Part shown: one piece after another, positions 7,700 through 15,686 of the stretch
How positions within the stretch are numbered: the stretch's first letter is position 1
Layout: each line of letters begins with the position of its first letter
Assembly: GCA_013362785.1 (NCBI GenBank)
Contig: JABFVM010000254.1
Span: 1-34,184, forward strand
From: Streptomyces sp.
Lineage (GTDB): Bacteria; Actinomycetota; Actinomycetes; Streptomycetales; Streptomycetaceae
DNA length: 34,184 nucleotides
Direction of reading: 5' to 3'
Position numbers and translations under genes: made by a program
Notes under the pieces: model-generated
What the model was told of the DNA's origin: nothing
The model's input: only the letters and a program-made list of their open reading frames with translations
Databases searched by the model: none

Positions 7700-9664
7700 A
7701 TGTACCCCCCGCCCCGCATGAATCTCGTACGCCGCTGCAGATCCGCTGTCATCCGCGCCCTCGTCCTCGCGCTCACCGCGTCCGCCGCCCTGCTGTTCGC
7801 GGGACCGGCCCCGGCGCAGGCGGCGACGACGGCCCGTCAGATACTGGTGCCCACCGCGCCCATGGGCTGGGCGTCCTGGAACGCGTTCGCTGCGAAGGTC
7901 GACTACAACGTCATCAAGCGGCAGGTCGACGCGTTCGTGGCGGCGGGTCTGCCCGCGGCCGGGTACCGGTACATCAACATCGACGAGGGCTGGTGGCAGG
8001 GCACCCGCGACAGCGGCGGCAACATCACCGTCGACGAGGCGGAGTGGCCGGGCGGCATGAAGGCCATCGCGGACTACATCCACAGCAAGGGCCTCAAGGC
8101 CGGCATCTACACCGACGCCGGCAAGGACGGCTGCGGCTACTACTTCCCGACCGGCCGCCCCGCCGCGCCGGGCTCGGGCAGCGAGGGCCACTACGAGCAG
8201 GACATGACGCAGTTCTCGAAGTGGGGCTTCGACTTCGTGAAGGTCGACTGGTGCGGCGGTGACGCCGAGAAACTCGACCCGAAGACGACCTACCAGGCCA
8301 TCAGCAACGCGGTGGCCGCCGCGACCGCCACCACCGGCCGCCCGCTCGCCCTCTCCCTGTGCAACTGGGGCTACGCCAACACATGGAACTGGGCGCCGGG
8401 CATGGGCCCGATGTGGCGCACCAACACGGACATCTTCTTCCACGGCGGCACCCCCTCGTACGGCAACGTGCTGACCGCCTTCGACCGCAACATCCACCCC
8501 ACGGCCCAGCACACCGGCTACTACAACGACGCCGACATGATGGTCGCCGGAATGACCGGCCTGACCGCCGCCCAGAACCGCAGCCACATGAACCTGTGGG
8601 CGATCTCCGGCGCCCCGCTCCTCACCGGCCTCGACCTCACCACCCTCACCCCCGAGACGACGAGCACCCTCACCAACCCCGAGGTCATCGCCGTCGACCA
8701 GGACCCGCGCGGCCTCCAGGGCGTCGAGGTCGCCGAGGACACCTCCGGACTCCAGGTGTACGGCAAGGTCCTCTCCGGCAGCGGCAACCGTGCCGTCGTC
8801 CTGCTCAACCGCACGTCGACCACGCAGAACATGACCGTCCGCTGGTCGGACCTCGGCCTGACCAACGCCTCCGCGACCGTCCGTGACCTGTGGGCCCGGC
8901 AGAACGTCGCCACCACCGGCACGAGCTACACCACCAGCGTCCCGGCGGGCGGTTCCGTGATGCTCACCGTCACCGGGGGCACCGAGCAGTCGGCGAGCAC
9001 CTACAACGGCACGGCGAGCTTCTCCGGAGTGGTCGCAGGCAGCGCCGGTCTGAAGACGGTCGAGGTCTCCTACACCAACAACACGTCCGCCGCCCGGACC
9101 GCGACCCTGACGGTCAACGGCCAGACCCCCACCAAGGTCTCCTTCCCGCCGACCGGCGCCGGCCCGGGCAACATCTCCGTCAACGTCTCCCTCGCCAAGG
9201 GCAACACCAACACGATCTCCTTCTCCGGCGCCCCGACCCTCGAAGGCATCGTCGTACGGCCGCTGCCCGGCAGGAACGGCACGCTGATCACCGGCACCGG
9301 GTCCGGCCGCTGCGTCGACATCAACGACAACACCATCGCCAACGGCACCGACGCCCAGCTGTGGGACTGCGGCGGCGGCCAGAACCAGGTGTGGCAGTAC
9401 AACAGCACCCGCAAGGAACTGGTGGTGTACGGCAACAAGTGCCTCGACGCCTACAACCTCGGCACCACCAACGGCACCCGTGTCGTCATCTGGGACTGCA
9501 ACGGCCAGAACAACCAGAAGTGGAACCTCAACAGCGACGGCACCCTGACCAACGTCAACGCCGGGCTCTGCCTCGACGCGAACGGCGCGGCCACGGCCAA
9601 CGGCACCAAGCTGGTGCTGTGGAGCTGCAACGGCCAGGCCAACCAGAAGTGGACGGCGAGCTAG
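7700..9664 (+). CDS. Secreted GH27 alpha-galactosidase with ricin-type (CBM13) domain
   Basis: 654 residues from an ATG with AGGAG 4 nt upstream. Signal peptide: residues ~1-41 ('RRCR', hydrophobic core, 'APAQA-A'). The GH27 catalytic domain starts at 'PMGWASWNAF' (54-63). 'FVKVDWCGG' supplies the nucleophile Asp183 and 'YYNDADMM' the acid/base Asp279. After the Greek-key C domain (~340-430) comes a linker/CBM-like module with 'VEVSYTNNTSAARTATLTVNG', then a CBM13 trefoil with three Q-x-W units ('QNQVWQ', 'NNQKWNL', 'ANQKWTAS'). Expected to release terminal alpha-galactose from plant galactomannans or raffinose oligosaccharides outside the cell. Family members also include beta-L-arabinopyranosidases, which I cannot exclude. 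Confidence 0.93.
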   Translation: MYPPPRMNLVRRCRSAVIRALVLALTASAALLFAGPAPAQAATTARQILVPTAPMGWASWNAFAAKVDYNVIKRQVDAFVAAGLPAAGYRYINIDEGWWQGTRDSGGNITVDEAEWPGGMKAIADYIHSKGLKAGIYTDAGKDGCGYYFPTGRPAAPGSGSEGHYEQDMTQFSKWGFDFVKVDWCGGDAEKLDPKTTYQAISNAVAAATATTGRPLALSLCNWGYANTWNWAPGMGPMWRTNTDIFFHGGTPSYGNVLTAFDRNIHPTAQHTGYYNDADMMVAGMTGLTAAQNRSHMNLWAISGAPLLTGLDLTTLTPETTSTLTNPEVIAVDQDPRGLQGVEVAEDTSGLQVYGKVLSGSGNRAVVLLNRTSTTQNMTVRWSDLGLTNASATVRDLWARQNVATTGTSYTTSVPAGGSVMLTVTGGTEQSASTYNGTASFSGVVAGSAGLKTVEVSYTNNTSAARTATLTVNGQTPTKVSFPPTGAGPGNISVNVSLAKGNTNTISFSGAPTLEGIVVRPLPGRNGTLITGTGSGRCVDINDNTIANGTDAQLWDCGGGQNQVWQYNSTRKELVVYGNKCLDAYNLGTTNGTRVVIWDCNGQNNQKWNLNSDGTLTNVNAGLCLDANGAATANGTKLVLWSCNGQANQKWTAS

Positions 9665-9677
9665 CAGTACAGCCGGC

Positions 9678-10010
9678 TCAACAGGCCCGGGCGAGGCACA
9701 CGACAAGGACGCCGAAGGCCAAGGCGCAGGCCAGGAGCCAGCCGGCCAGCAGTCGGTGCCGCAGCCGGCGGTAGGTCGCCTCGTACTCGTTCCGCAGTCT
9801 CCCGGCACGCTCCGCGGTGTGCTGCCAGGAGGCGCGGGCGAGTGCGAGGTACTCCGCCTCGAACCGCCGCTCCACCTCGCCCCGCTGAGCATCCGTCAGC
9901 CAGTCCAGCGGCGCGCTGAATCGCTCGGCCGCCGTCCGGCCCTCCTCGCGGGTCGCGGCGAGCAGCAGATGCCCCTCGATGTCGTTCAGGAACTTGTCCG
10001 TGATGCTCAC
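9678..10010 (-). CDS. Small C-terminally membrane-anchored protein coupled to ctaD
   Basis: 110 residues, not recognised. The GTG start overlaps the ctaD stop (GTGA), so translation is coupled to ctaD. Residues 1-85 are charged and helical ('[24 protein letters not shown]'), and ~87-107 form one membrane span ('[19 protein letters not shown]'), giving a tail-anchored topology. Two Cys lie in or next to the span. The tight coupling suggests an oxidase assembly factor or accessory subunit, but that is inference. It ends 13 bp from the convergent GH27 stop. Confidence 0.7.
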   Translation of the reverse strand: MSITDKFLNDIEGHLLLAATREEGRTAAERFSAPLDWLTDAQRGEVERRFEAEYLALARASWQHTAERAGRLRNEYEATYRRLRHRLLAGWLLACALAFGVLVVCLARAC

Positions 10011-11626
10011 AGAGTGGTCAACTCCCTCTCCGTCACGGGGGCGTGATGCAGGTCGAACGCCGGGGACTCGGAACGGATCCGCGGCAGCGTGAGGAAGTTG
10101 TGGCGCGGCGGCGGGCAGGAGGTCGCCCACTCCAGGGAGCGGCCGTAGCCCCACGGGTCGTCGGCCTCGACCTTCTCGCCGTATTTCGCGGTCTTCCAGA
10201 CGTTGTAGAAGAACGGCAGGAGGGACATCCCCAGCACGAACGAGAAGACCGTCGACAATGAGTTGAGCGGCGTCAGCCCCTCCACCGCCAGATAGTCGGG
10301 AATCCGGCGCTGCATGCCGTTCACACCCAGCCAGTGCTGGACGAGGAACGTGCCGTGGAAGCCGATGAACAGCGTCCAGAACGTCATCTTGCCGAGGCGC
10401 TCGTCCAGCATCTTGCCGGTGAACTTCGGCCACCAGAAATGGAATCCGGAGAACATCGCGAAGACGACGGTGCCGAAGATGACGTAATGGAAATGGGCGA
10501 CGACGAAATAGGTGTCGGAGGTCGGGAAGTCCAGTGGCGGTGAGGCCAGCATGACGCCGGTCAGGCCGCCGAAGACGAAGGTGATCAGGAATCCGAAGGC
10601 CCAGAGCATGGGGGTTTCGAAACTCAGCGAGCCGTTCCACATGGTGCCGATCCAGTTGAAGAACTTCACGCCCGTCGGTACGGCGATGAGGAACGTCATG
10701 AAGGCGAAGAACGGCAGCAGCACACCGCCGGTGACGTACATGTGGTGCGCCCACACCGTCACGGACAGACCCGCGATGGCGATGGTCGCCGCGATCAGAC
10801 CCATGTAGCCGAACATCGGCTTACGGGAGAAGACCGGAATGACCTCGGAAATGATGCCGAAGAACGGCAACGCGATGATGTACACCTCTGGATGGCCGAA
10901 GAACCAGAAGAGGTGCTGCCACAGCAACGCTCCGCCATTGGCGGCGTCGAAGACATGCGCACCGAACTTCCGGTCCGCCTCCAGCGCGAACAGCGCGGCG
11001 GCCAGCACCGGGAAGGCCAGCAGGACCAGCACACCGGTCAGCAGCACGTTCCAGGTGAAGATCGGCATGCGGAACATGGTCATGCCCGGCGCGCGCATGC
11101 AGATGATCGTGGTGATGAAGTTGACCGAGCCGAGGATGGTGCCGAAGCCGGAGAAGGCCAGACCCATGATCCACATGTCGGCGCCGACGCCCGGCGAGCG
11201 GACCGCGTCCGACAGCGGGGAGTAGGCGAACCAGCCGAAATCGGCCGCACCCTCCGGCGTCAGGAAACCCCCCACCGCGATCAGCGAGCCGAACAGGTAC
11301 AGCCAGTAGGCGAACATGTTCAGCCGGGGAAAGGCGACGTCCGGCGCGCCGATCTGCAGCGGCATGATCCAGTTCGCGAAGCCGGCGAACAGCGGCGTCG
11401 CGAACATCAGAAGCATGATCGTGCCGTGCATCGTGAACGCCTGGTTGAACTGCTCGTTCGACATGATCTGCAGGCCCGGACGGGCCAGCTCGGCACGCAT
11501 CAGCAGCGCCATCACACCGCCGAGGCAGAAGAACGCGAACGACGTGACCAGGTAGAGCGTGCCGATGGTCTTGTGGTCCGTGGTGGTCAGCCACTGGACT
11601 GCCCTGAAGTTTTTGATCCTCTTCAC
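10007..11626 (-). CDS. ctaD: Cytochrome c oxidase subunit I (aa3-type), stand-alone copy
   Basis: 539 residues from the GTG at 11626; further upstream the open frame loses family similarity. Homology begins at '[21 protein letters not shown]'. Heme and copper ligands are present: 'TMHGTIM' (heme a His), '[12 protein letters not shown]' (CuB His and cross-linked Tyr), 'WAHHMYV' (CuB His pair) and 'VAHFHYV' (heme a/a3 His). The C-terminus ('[28 protein letters not shown]') is typical of streptomycete CtaD. It forms the O2-reducing, proton-pumping centre in the membrane. No ctaC, ctaE or qcr gene is nearby, so this is probably a second copy. The initiation region is short, with only a weak GGCGGGG as RBS. 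Confidence 0.93.
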   Translation of the reverse strand: MKRIKNFRAVQWLTTTDHKTIGTLYLVTSFAFFCLGGVMALLMRAELARPGLQIMSNEQFNQAFTMHGTIMLLMFATPLFAGFANWIMPLQIGAPDVAFPRLNMFAYWLYLFGSLIAVGGFLTPEGAADFGWFAYSPLSDAVRSPGVGADMWIMGLAFSGFGTILGSVNFITTIICMRAPGMTMFRMPIFTWNVLLTGVLVLLAFPVLAAALFALEADRKFGAHVFDAANGGALLWQHLFWFFGHPEVYIIALPFFGIISEVIPVFSRKPMFGYMGLIAATIAIAGLSVTVWAHHMYVTGGVLLPFFAFMTFLIAVPTGVKFFNWIGTMWNGSLSFETPMLWAFGFLITFVFGGLTGVMLASPPLDFPTSDTYFVVAHFHYVIFGTVVFAMFSGFHFWWPKFTGKMLDERLGKMTFWTLFIGFHGTFLVQHWLGVNGMQRRIPDYLAVEGLTPLNSLSTVFSFVLGMSLLPFFYNVWKTAKYGEKVEADDPWGYGRSLEWATSCPPPRHNFLTLPRIRSESPAFDLHHAPVTERELTTL

Positions 11627-11655
11627 GCCCCGCCTGTGTCCGCGGACCGCCCGCA

Positions 11656-11702
11656 CGTCACACTCGACCGACGCGACAAGAATCACGGAAACGGGTGTGA
11701 CG
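11656..11702. promoter_or_regulatory. Inverted repeat between ctaD and ECF sigma genes
   Basis: CGTCACAC (11656-11663) and GTGTGACG (11695-11702) are a perfect 8-bp inverted pair 31 bp apart inside the 105-bp divergent region. It could be a pair of half-sites for one regulator of both genes. Confidence 0.35.
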
Positions 11703-11731
11703 ATCCGGCGGGTGCCGGACACGAACGGAAC

Positions 11732-12265
11732 ATGAGCAACGACGAGATCTTCGCCGCTGCCTATCGCGAGCACTACTGGGCGGTCAGCCGCTACGTCGCG
11801 CGGCGACTGGACGGGCGTACGAGTGAGGTCGAGGAAGTGGTGGCGGAGGTGTTCACCGTCGCCTGGCGGCGGCGGGACGACCTCCCGGACGCCGCGCTGC
11901 CCTGGCTGTACGGCGTGGCACGCAACTGCCTGGCGAACGCGGTACGCGGCTACGGGCGCCGTCGGCGACTGGTCGACCGGCTCGGCAACGACGACGCGGC
12001 GCACGGCCGGCACATCGAGGTCGGCCCCGACGCGGAGGCACCGGGCGCCTGGGTGCACGACGCGCTCGCCCGGCTCTCCCCGGCGGACCGGGAGGTGCTG
12101 CGCCTGACGGCGTGGGAGGAGCTCGGCATCGACGAGATCGCCGTCGTCCTCGGCTGCGGCAGCCGGGCCGCCTCGATGCGGCTGCACCGGGCCCGTCGGC
12201 GCCTGAGAGCCGAGATCGACCGAATGAGCCCAGCGACCGCAGCGAAGGAACACGGCCATGGCTGA
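11732..12265 (+). CDS. ECF-type RNA polymerase sigma factor
   Basis: 177 residues. Region 2 is visible at ~5-70 ('[20 protein letters not shown]', '[19 protein letters not shown]', '[21 protein letters not shown]') and region 4 at ~115-165 ('[23 protein letters not shown]', then '[15 protein letters not shown]'). The linker is short. It directs RNA polymerase to its own promoter class. The ATG at 11732 is chosen because homology starts there; its RBS is weak (CGGAA). It overlaps by 8 bp a gene for a single-span membrane protein that may act as, or together with, an anti-sigma factor. It is divergent from ctaD, which may be a target. Confidence 0.9.
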   Translation: MSNDEIFAAAYREHYWAVSRYVARRLDGRTSEVEEVVAEVFTVAWRRRDDLPDAALPWLYGVARNCLANAVRGYGRRRRLVDRLGNDDAAHGRHIEVGPDAEAPGAWVHDALARLSPADREVLRLTAWEELGIDEIAVVLGCGSRAASMRLHRARRRLRAEIDRMSPATAAKEHGHG

Positions 12266-13253
12266 CGAACTCGAACTCCTGCGCCGCGCCAACCCGGTGC
12301 CGGCCGACGGCCCGCACTTCGGCGACGGACCACTGGACCACACCGCCGAACGCCACCTCGACCGGCTGCTGCGGGACCGCCCCACCGCGCCCCGCCGCCC
12401 TGCCCGAACCCGACTGGCCTGGGGCCTCGCCGCTTCGGCCGTGGTCGCCGCGCTCGTGTCGGCACTGCTGCTGACCGGCCAGACCACCGCACCCGCGGTC
12501 GCCGCACCCCGCCCGCTGGTGGTGCGGGCCGACGCCACCCCCGTGTCCCTGAAGACACTGGCCGAACGCGCGCGAGCCGACGCCAAGGACGGTGCGCCCG
12601 AGCTCCGCAAGGGCACCCACGTGCAGTCGTGGAGCATGGGGATGAGCGAGGACAAGCCGCCGATCACCCTCCCCGAGGAGCGCATCGTCCGCTGGAACGC
12701 CGACGACAGCCACACGGAGATCGTCGTGGCTACCGACCCGCGTCATCCGGGCCGGCCGGTCCTCGTCGAAGGCGGCGGTGAGCCGCGTGTCGTCGACAAC
12801 GGCCATGTCCTCAGCCGGCAGACGTACCCGCCGAGCTGGAGCGACGCCCCGCCCGCGGCACCGCCGCCGCACGACGCCGTACGACTGAGCGCGTATCTGG
12901 AAGAAGCGGTGCGTCCCTACCTGTCGGACCACAGCAAGCCGTTGAGCACGGCCGAACTCCTCGATGCCACCGAGATCCTGCTCGACCACTGGACCCTCGG
13001 TGCCCGCGAGTCCGCCGCGCTCGCCCGGCTCCTGGCCGACACCGGGAGACTGCGGCCCGTCGGCCGGGTGACGGACCGGTTGGGGCGGAGCGGGCAGGCG
13101 TACGTGTACGAGACGTCCGGCACCCGCCGCATGCTGATCATGGACCCCGGCACCGGCGCCGTCCTCGGACTGGAGACGACCTTCACCCGGGCCGAGCCCG
13201 AGTACGGTGTCAAGACGGGCGACGTGATGTCGTACAGCGCCTGGATGCGCTGA
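12258..13253 (+). CDS. CU044_5270-family membrane protein, ECF sigma partner
   Basis: 331 residues with AAGGAA 7 nt before the ATG. The N-terminal ~50 residues are cytoplasmic ('[18 protein letters not shown]', '[13 protein letters not shown]'). One membrane span lies at ~52-75 ('[20 protein letters not shown]'). The rest is extracytoplasmic and beta-rich with a mature core from ~95 to 331. This arrangement downstream of an ECF sigma is common in Streptomyces under the name CU044_5270 family; sensing or anti-sigma activity is presumed rather than shown. There is no zinc-binding HxxxCxxC anti-sigma motif. The 8-bp overlap with the sigma gene implies coupled translation. Confidence 0.75.
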   Translation: MADELELLRRANPVPADGPHFGDGPLDHTAERHLDRLLRDRPTAPRRPARTRLAWGLAASAVVAALVSALLLTGQTTAPAVAAPRPLVVRADATPVSLKTLAERARADAKDGAPELRKGTHVQSWSMGMSEDKPPITLPEERIVRWNADDSHTEIVVATDPRHPGRPVLVEGGGEPRVVDNGHVLSRQTYPPSWSDAPPAAPPPHDAVRLSAYLEEAVRPYLSDHSKPLSTAELLDATEILLDHWTLGARESAALARLLADTGRLRPVGRVTDRLGRSGQAYVYETSGTRRMLIMDPGTGAVLGLETTFTRAEPEYGVKTGDVMSYSAWMR

Positions 13254-13334
13254 CCCGGCGAGAACCCACACCCAGCCACGGCCGACGGCCACCTCAGCGG
13301 AGGCTGTCCGAGGCTCGCCCCCGGGAATATCCAG

Positions 13335-13363
13335 GCGACGGCCGGGGCGCCGACTGTTAGCGT
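13335..13363 (+). promoter_or_regulatory. Promoter for leaderless leader-peptide transcript
   Basis: GCGACG (13335-13340, three of six -35 matches), a 17-bp spacer and TAGCGT (13358-13363, TAnnnT). The ATG of a short reading frame begins 7 nt after the -10, exactly where transcription should start, so the mRNA would begin with AUG. The -35 is weak. Confidence 0.45.
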
Positions 13364-13370
13364 CGAGTCC

Positions 13371-13439
13371 ATGAAGGTCATCAGGCACCAGCACACCGCA
13401 GCCGCGCGAGCGACCAGCTCCTCGGCTGCCGACGCCTGA
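13371..13439 (+). CDS. Candidate alanine-rich leader peptide (22 aa)
   Basis: An ATG-to-TGA frame of 22 codons lies in the 308-bp gap before the alanyl-tRNA-synthetase-like gene. Seven codons are Ala: GCA GCC GCG consecutively at 13398-13406, GCG at 13410, GCT GCC at 13425-13430 and GCC as the last sense codon. The peptide reads MKVIRHQHT, then AAARAT, SSS and AADA. It begins at the predicted transcription start and has no RBS. A leader rich in the amino acid relevant to the downstream gene is the design of ribosome-mediated attenuation (trp, his and leu leaders). High GC raises Ala frequency by chance, which is the main caveat. Confidence 0.5.
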   Translation: MKVIRHQHTAAARATSSSAADA

Positions 13440-13450
13440 TCCCACCCTTC

Positions 13451-13475
13451 CCGGCGGCCGGAAACGGACCGTCGG
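13451..13475 (+). promoter_or_regulatory. Attenuator-type hairpin after the leader peptide
   Basis: CCGGCGGCCG, a GAAA tetraloop and CGG-A-CCGTCGG form a 10-bp stem with one bulged A and one G-U pair. The 5' arm (13452-13460) can instead pair with CGGCTGCCG at 13423-13431, which covers the late Ala codons of the leader. The two structures exclude each other, as needed for attenuation. No clear U-tract follows, so termination itself is uncertain. Confidence 0.4.
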
Positions 13476-13561
13476 TGTGCGGCCTTCGCTTTCAGACCCG
13501 TCGCACCTGTTCCGCGGCTCGTTCCGGTCCCCGTGACCCGACGACCCGAAGGAACACCGCG

Positions 13562-14746
13562 ATGACCACCACGCCGAGCGGCGACCAGATCGTCCGCACC
13601 TTCACCGAGTTCTTCCGCGAGCGCGGACACGAGCTCATCACCGGCGGCACACTCCTGCCGCCGCCCTCCGACCCGGTGCTGTTCACCACCTCGGGCATGC
13701 ACCCGCTCACGCCCCACCTGGAAGGCCGTCCGCATCCACAGGGGCGGCGCCTGGTCAACGTGCAGCGCTGTCTGCGCACCAGCGACCTCGATGAGGTGGG
13801 CGACCCGACCCATCTGACGGTGTTCGAGATGCTCGGCTCCTGGTCCCTCGGCGACTACGACCATTCACAGAGCCTGCGTTGGGGATACGAGCTGCTGCGC
13901 GACGGGTTCGGGATCCCATCGGATCGGATGTACGTCACCGTCTTCGGGGGAGACGGTGACGTCGGTCCGGACACCGAATCCCTGTGCACCTGGCGGGAGT
14001 TGGGGCTGCCCGTCGAGCCGACCCGGGACGAGAACTGGTGGTCCCACGGCCCCGTCGGCCTCTGCGGCCCCGACTCCGAGATCTTCGTCTGGACCGGCGG
14101 CCCGGACACCCCGCCCCAGGGCACTCCCACCACCGACCCCGGATGGGTGGAGGTGTGGAACCACGTGAGCATGCGCCATCGCCGGCTCGGGGACGGCAGC
14201 CTGGAGCCGCTACGGCAGCCCAATGTCGACACGGGCATGGGACTGGAGCGGCTGGTGACGGTTCTGCAGGGCCACGACTCCGTCTATGACAGCGACCTCT
14301 TCGAACCCTGGACGAGGGTCCTGCCGCCGTTGTGGAACCTGGATGAAAGGTCACGGCGACTCGTCTGCGACCACCTGCGGTCCGCCATCGTCGTCATCGG
14401 CGACGGCGTACGGCCGTCCAACACCGGACGCGGCTACGTCCTGCGCCGGCTGATCCGCCGTACCCTCACCACCCTGTGGCGCGACGACCCCTCACGCACC
14501 CTCTGCGACCTGCCCGAGGAGGTCCTCGATCACACGCTGGACCACTTCCGTCAGACCCGTGGGTCAGGGCCGGTGCGCGAGGTGCTCCTCGACGAGGAGC
14601 GGCGGTTCGGCAGGCTCCTGAAACGGGGACGGCGTGTGCTCGGGAGGCCGGAGTTCCAGGGCCCGTTGAGCGACGAGGACTACCACTACCTCCACGACAC
14701 CCACGGCCTGCCGCGCGACCTCGTCACGACGCTGAGGACTCCTTGA
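13562..14746 (+). CDS. Alanyl-tRNA synthetase-like protein, aminoacylation domain only
   Basis: 394 residues; AAGGAAC precedes the ATG. Class II motifs of AlaRS are present: motif 1 region 'FFRERGHELI', motif 2 'HLTVFEMLGSWSLGDY' (84-99), the adenylate-site block 'GPVGLCGPDSEIF' (163-175) and motif 3 'NVDTGMGLERLVTVLQG' (221-237). The tRNA-recognition helices follow ('DHLRSAIVVIGDGVRPSNTGRGYVLRRLIRR', positions 270-300). The protein stops at 'YLHDTHGLPRDL', the point where full AlaRS continues into its editing and C-Ala domains, so it lacks proofreading. It may charge tRNA-Ala or an unusual acceptor, or supply Ala-tRNA for special metabolism. The housekeeping alaS is not here. A leader peptide may regulate it. 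Confidence 0.85.
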   Translation: MTTTPSGDQIVRTFTEFFRERGHELITGGTLLPPPSDPVLFTTSGMHPLTPHLEGRPHPQGRRLVNVQRCLRTSDLDEVGDPTHLTVFEMLGSWSLGDYDHSQSLRWGYELLRDGFGIPSDRMYVTVFGGDGDVGPDTESLCTWRELGLPVEPTRDENWWSHGPVGLCGPDSEIFVWTGGPDTPPQGTPTTDPGWVEVWNHVSMRHRRLGDGSLEPLRQPNVDTGMGLERLVTVLQGHDSVYDSDLFEPWTRVLPPLWNLDERSRRLVCDHLRSAIVVIGDGVRPSNTGRGYVLRRLIRRTLTTLWRDDPSRTLCDLPEEVLDHTLDHFRQTRGSGPVREVLLDEERRFGRLLKRGRRVLGRPEFQGPLSDEDYHYLHDTHGLPRDLVTTLRTP

Positions 14747-14754
14747 TCATGGAC

Positions 14755-14789
14755 AAGGTCCAGGCCGGCCGACAGGCGGCCCGGACCTT
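14755..14789. terminator. Bidirectional terminator hairpin between convergent genes
   Basis: AAGGTCCAGGCCG and CGGCCCGGACCTT form a 13-bp stem with a single non-Watson-Crick position (A-C one way, G-U the other) and a 9-nt loop. It sits between the stops of the AlaRS-like and NTF2-like genes. Confidence 0.75.
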
Positions 14790-14803
14790 CGATCGATCCT
14801 TTC

Positions 14804-15169
14804 CTACTCGTCCCATGCCTCGATCAGGATCTGCCGGGATATCTTGCCGTCACGCAGCGTGATCATCGACTCGGACAGGACGCGCACGCCGTCCGCGTAC
14901 TCACAGGACTCGCTGTAGGCCGCGCGGTCCCCCTGGATGACGCACCCCTCCAGCTTGTGCGTCATGTCGCGGCTGTAGACGTCGAGGAGCATCTCGGCGA
15001 TCTCGTTCCGGCCGTGCAGCACCTTGGGATGGCTGGGCTGGGCGTTGCGGTTCACGACGCGCACTTCCGCGTCGTCCGTGTACAGCGACAGAAGTGTCTC
15101 CGGGGTGTGTCCTTCGATGCCCCGGCGCAGTGTCTCGGTGTCGAACGAGGGGTTGGTGGCGGTGCCCAT
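14804..15169 (-). CDS. NTF2-like/SnoaL-like domain protein
   Basis: 121 residues from an ATG with GGAGG 5 nt upstream. The cone-shaped NTF2-like fold is indicated by the pattern 'HTPETLLSLYTDDAEVRVVNRN', 'LHGRNEIAEMLLDVYSRDMTHKLEG' and 'VRVLSESMITLRDGKISRQILIEAWDE'. Such proteins are small-molecule binders, cyclases, isomerases or monooxygenase-like; catalytic residues vary and I cannot assign a reaction. It is divergent from the small secreted protein, with nothing recognisable in the 172-bp gap. Confidence 0.8.
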   Translation of the reverse strand: MGTATNPSFDTETLRRGIEGHTPETLLSLYTDDAEVRVVNRNAQPSHPKVLHGRNEIAEMLLDVYSRDMTHKLEGCVIQGDRAAYSESCEYADGVRVLSESMITLRDGKISRQILIEAWDE

Positions 15170-15341
15170 GGTGACCTCCTCCGAGGCCCGCGGCAGGACG
15201 GGAGACGGCCGCGAGGAACCTCTCCTGAAGAGCCTCCTCCGCCCCGCCGGACTCGGCAAGCGCAGTGGGGCCACTGGGCCTGACGGGTGAGCCCCGCCGG
15301 GCGGCCGTGTCCGGCGGCGGCCCGCCCGCGTTGCTGAAGGC

Positions 15342-15602
15342 ATGATCTCAACACGACGTATCGCAGCCGCCGTTGGTCTGGCCGCCGGTCTCACCGGCCT
15401 CGCCGCCCCGCTCGCGAACGCGCACCCCGCGGACACCCGGACCGCGGGCCCCCGGCTGAACCCGATCACCACGCTCGACCAGCTCGCCCAGACCGGCATC
15501 CCCGAGCAGCACAAGCACCGCGTCCCGCGGGTGTCGCAGCAGTTGGGCGGCCCGCTCAACCAGATCAAGGGGCTGGCCCCGGCGCCGCTGGGCCGCCGAT
15601 AG
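15342..15602 (+). CDS. Small secreted protein of unknown function
   Basis: 86 residues. A signal peptide spans 1-28 ('MISTRRIAAAVGLAAGLTGL', cleavage near 'ANA-H'). The mature part is ~58 residues, basic and Pro-rich ('RLNPITTLDQLAQTGIPEQH', 'RVPRVSQQLGGPLNQI'), without Cys. It has no recognised domain. The RBS is poor (GAAGG almost touching the ATG). Signal peptide, composition and a strong terminator directly downstream support a real gene. Confidence 0.65.
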   Translation: MISTRRIAAAVGLAAGLTGLAAPLANAHPADTRTAGPRLNPITTLDQLAQTGIPEQHKHRVPRVSQQLGGPLNQIKGLAPAPLGRR

Positions 15603-15619
15603 ACCTCCGACGCACTTGC

Positions 15620-15651
15620 AAGGGCCGCCCGGATCGCGCCGGGCGGCCCTT
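15620..15651. terminator. Strong bidirectional terminator
   Basis: AAGGGCCGCCCGG and CCGGGCGGCCCTT are a perfect 13-bp inverted repeat with a 6-nt loop. It separates the small secreted gene from the 3' end of the siderophore operon. Confidence 0.9.
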
Positions 15652-15686
15652 CGCGTGTGCCGTGTGTGCCGAGAGTGACGCGTTCC

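Noticed and set aside
7634..9892. A 752-residue minus-strand frame over the GH27 gene
   Set aside because: Low-complexity Gly/Val/Arg-rich antisense translation of a well-supported enzyme, without domains or RBS.
9678..10754. A 358-residue open frame on the minus strand across the ctaD 3' region
   Set aside because: Only the last 110 residues look like protein; the rest is a frame-shifted shadow of ctaD. The real gene starts at the GTG at 10010.
13254..13561. T-box riboswitch in front of the AlaRS-like gene
   Set aside because: No T-box core (AGGGUGGNACCGCG-like) or specifier stem was found; the short Ala-rich frame and hairpin fit attenuation better.
13562..14746. AlaRS-like gene as a member of the siderophore cluster because vibrioferrin contains alanine
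   Set aside because: It is on the opposite strand, isolated by terminators at 14755-14789 and 15620-15651, and two unrelated genes intervene.
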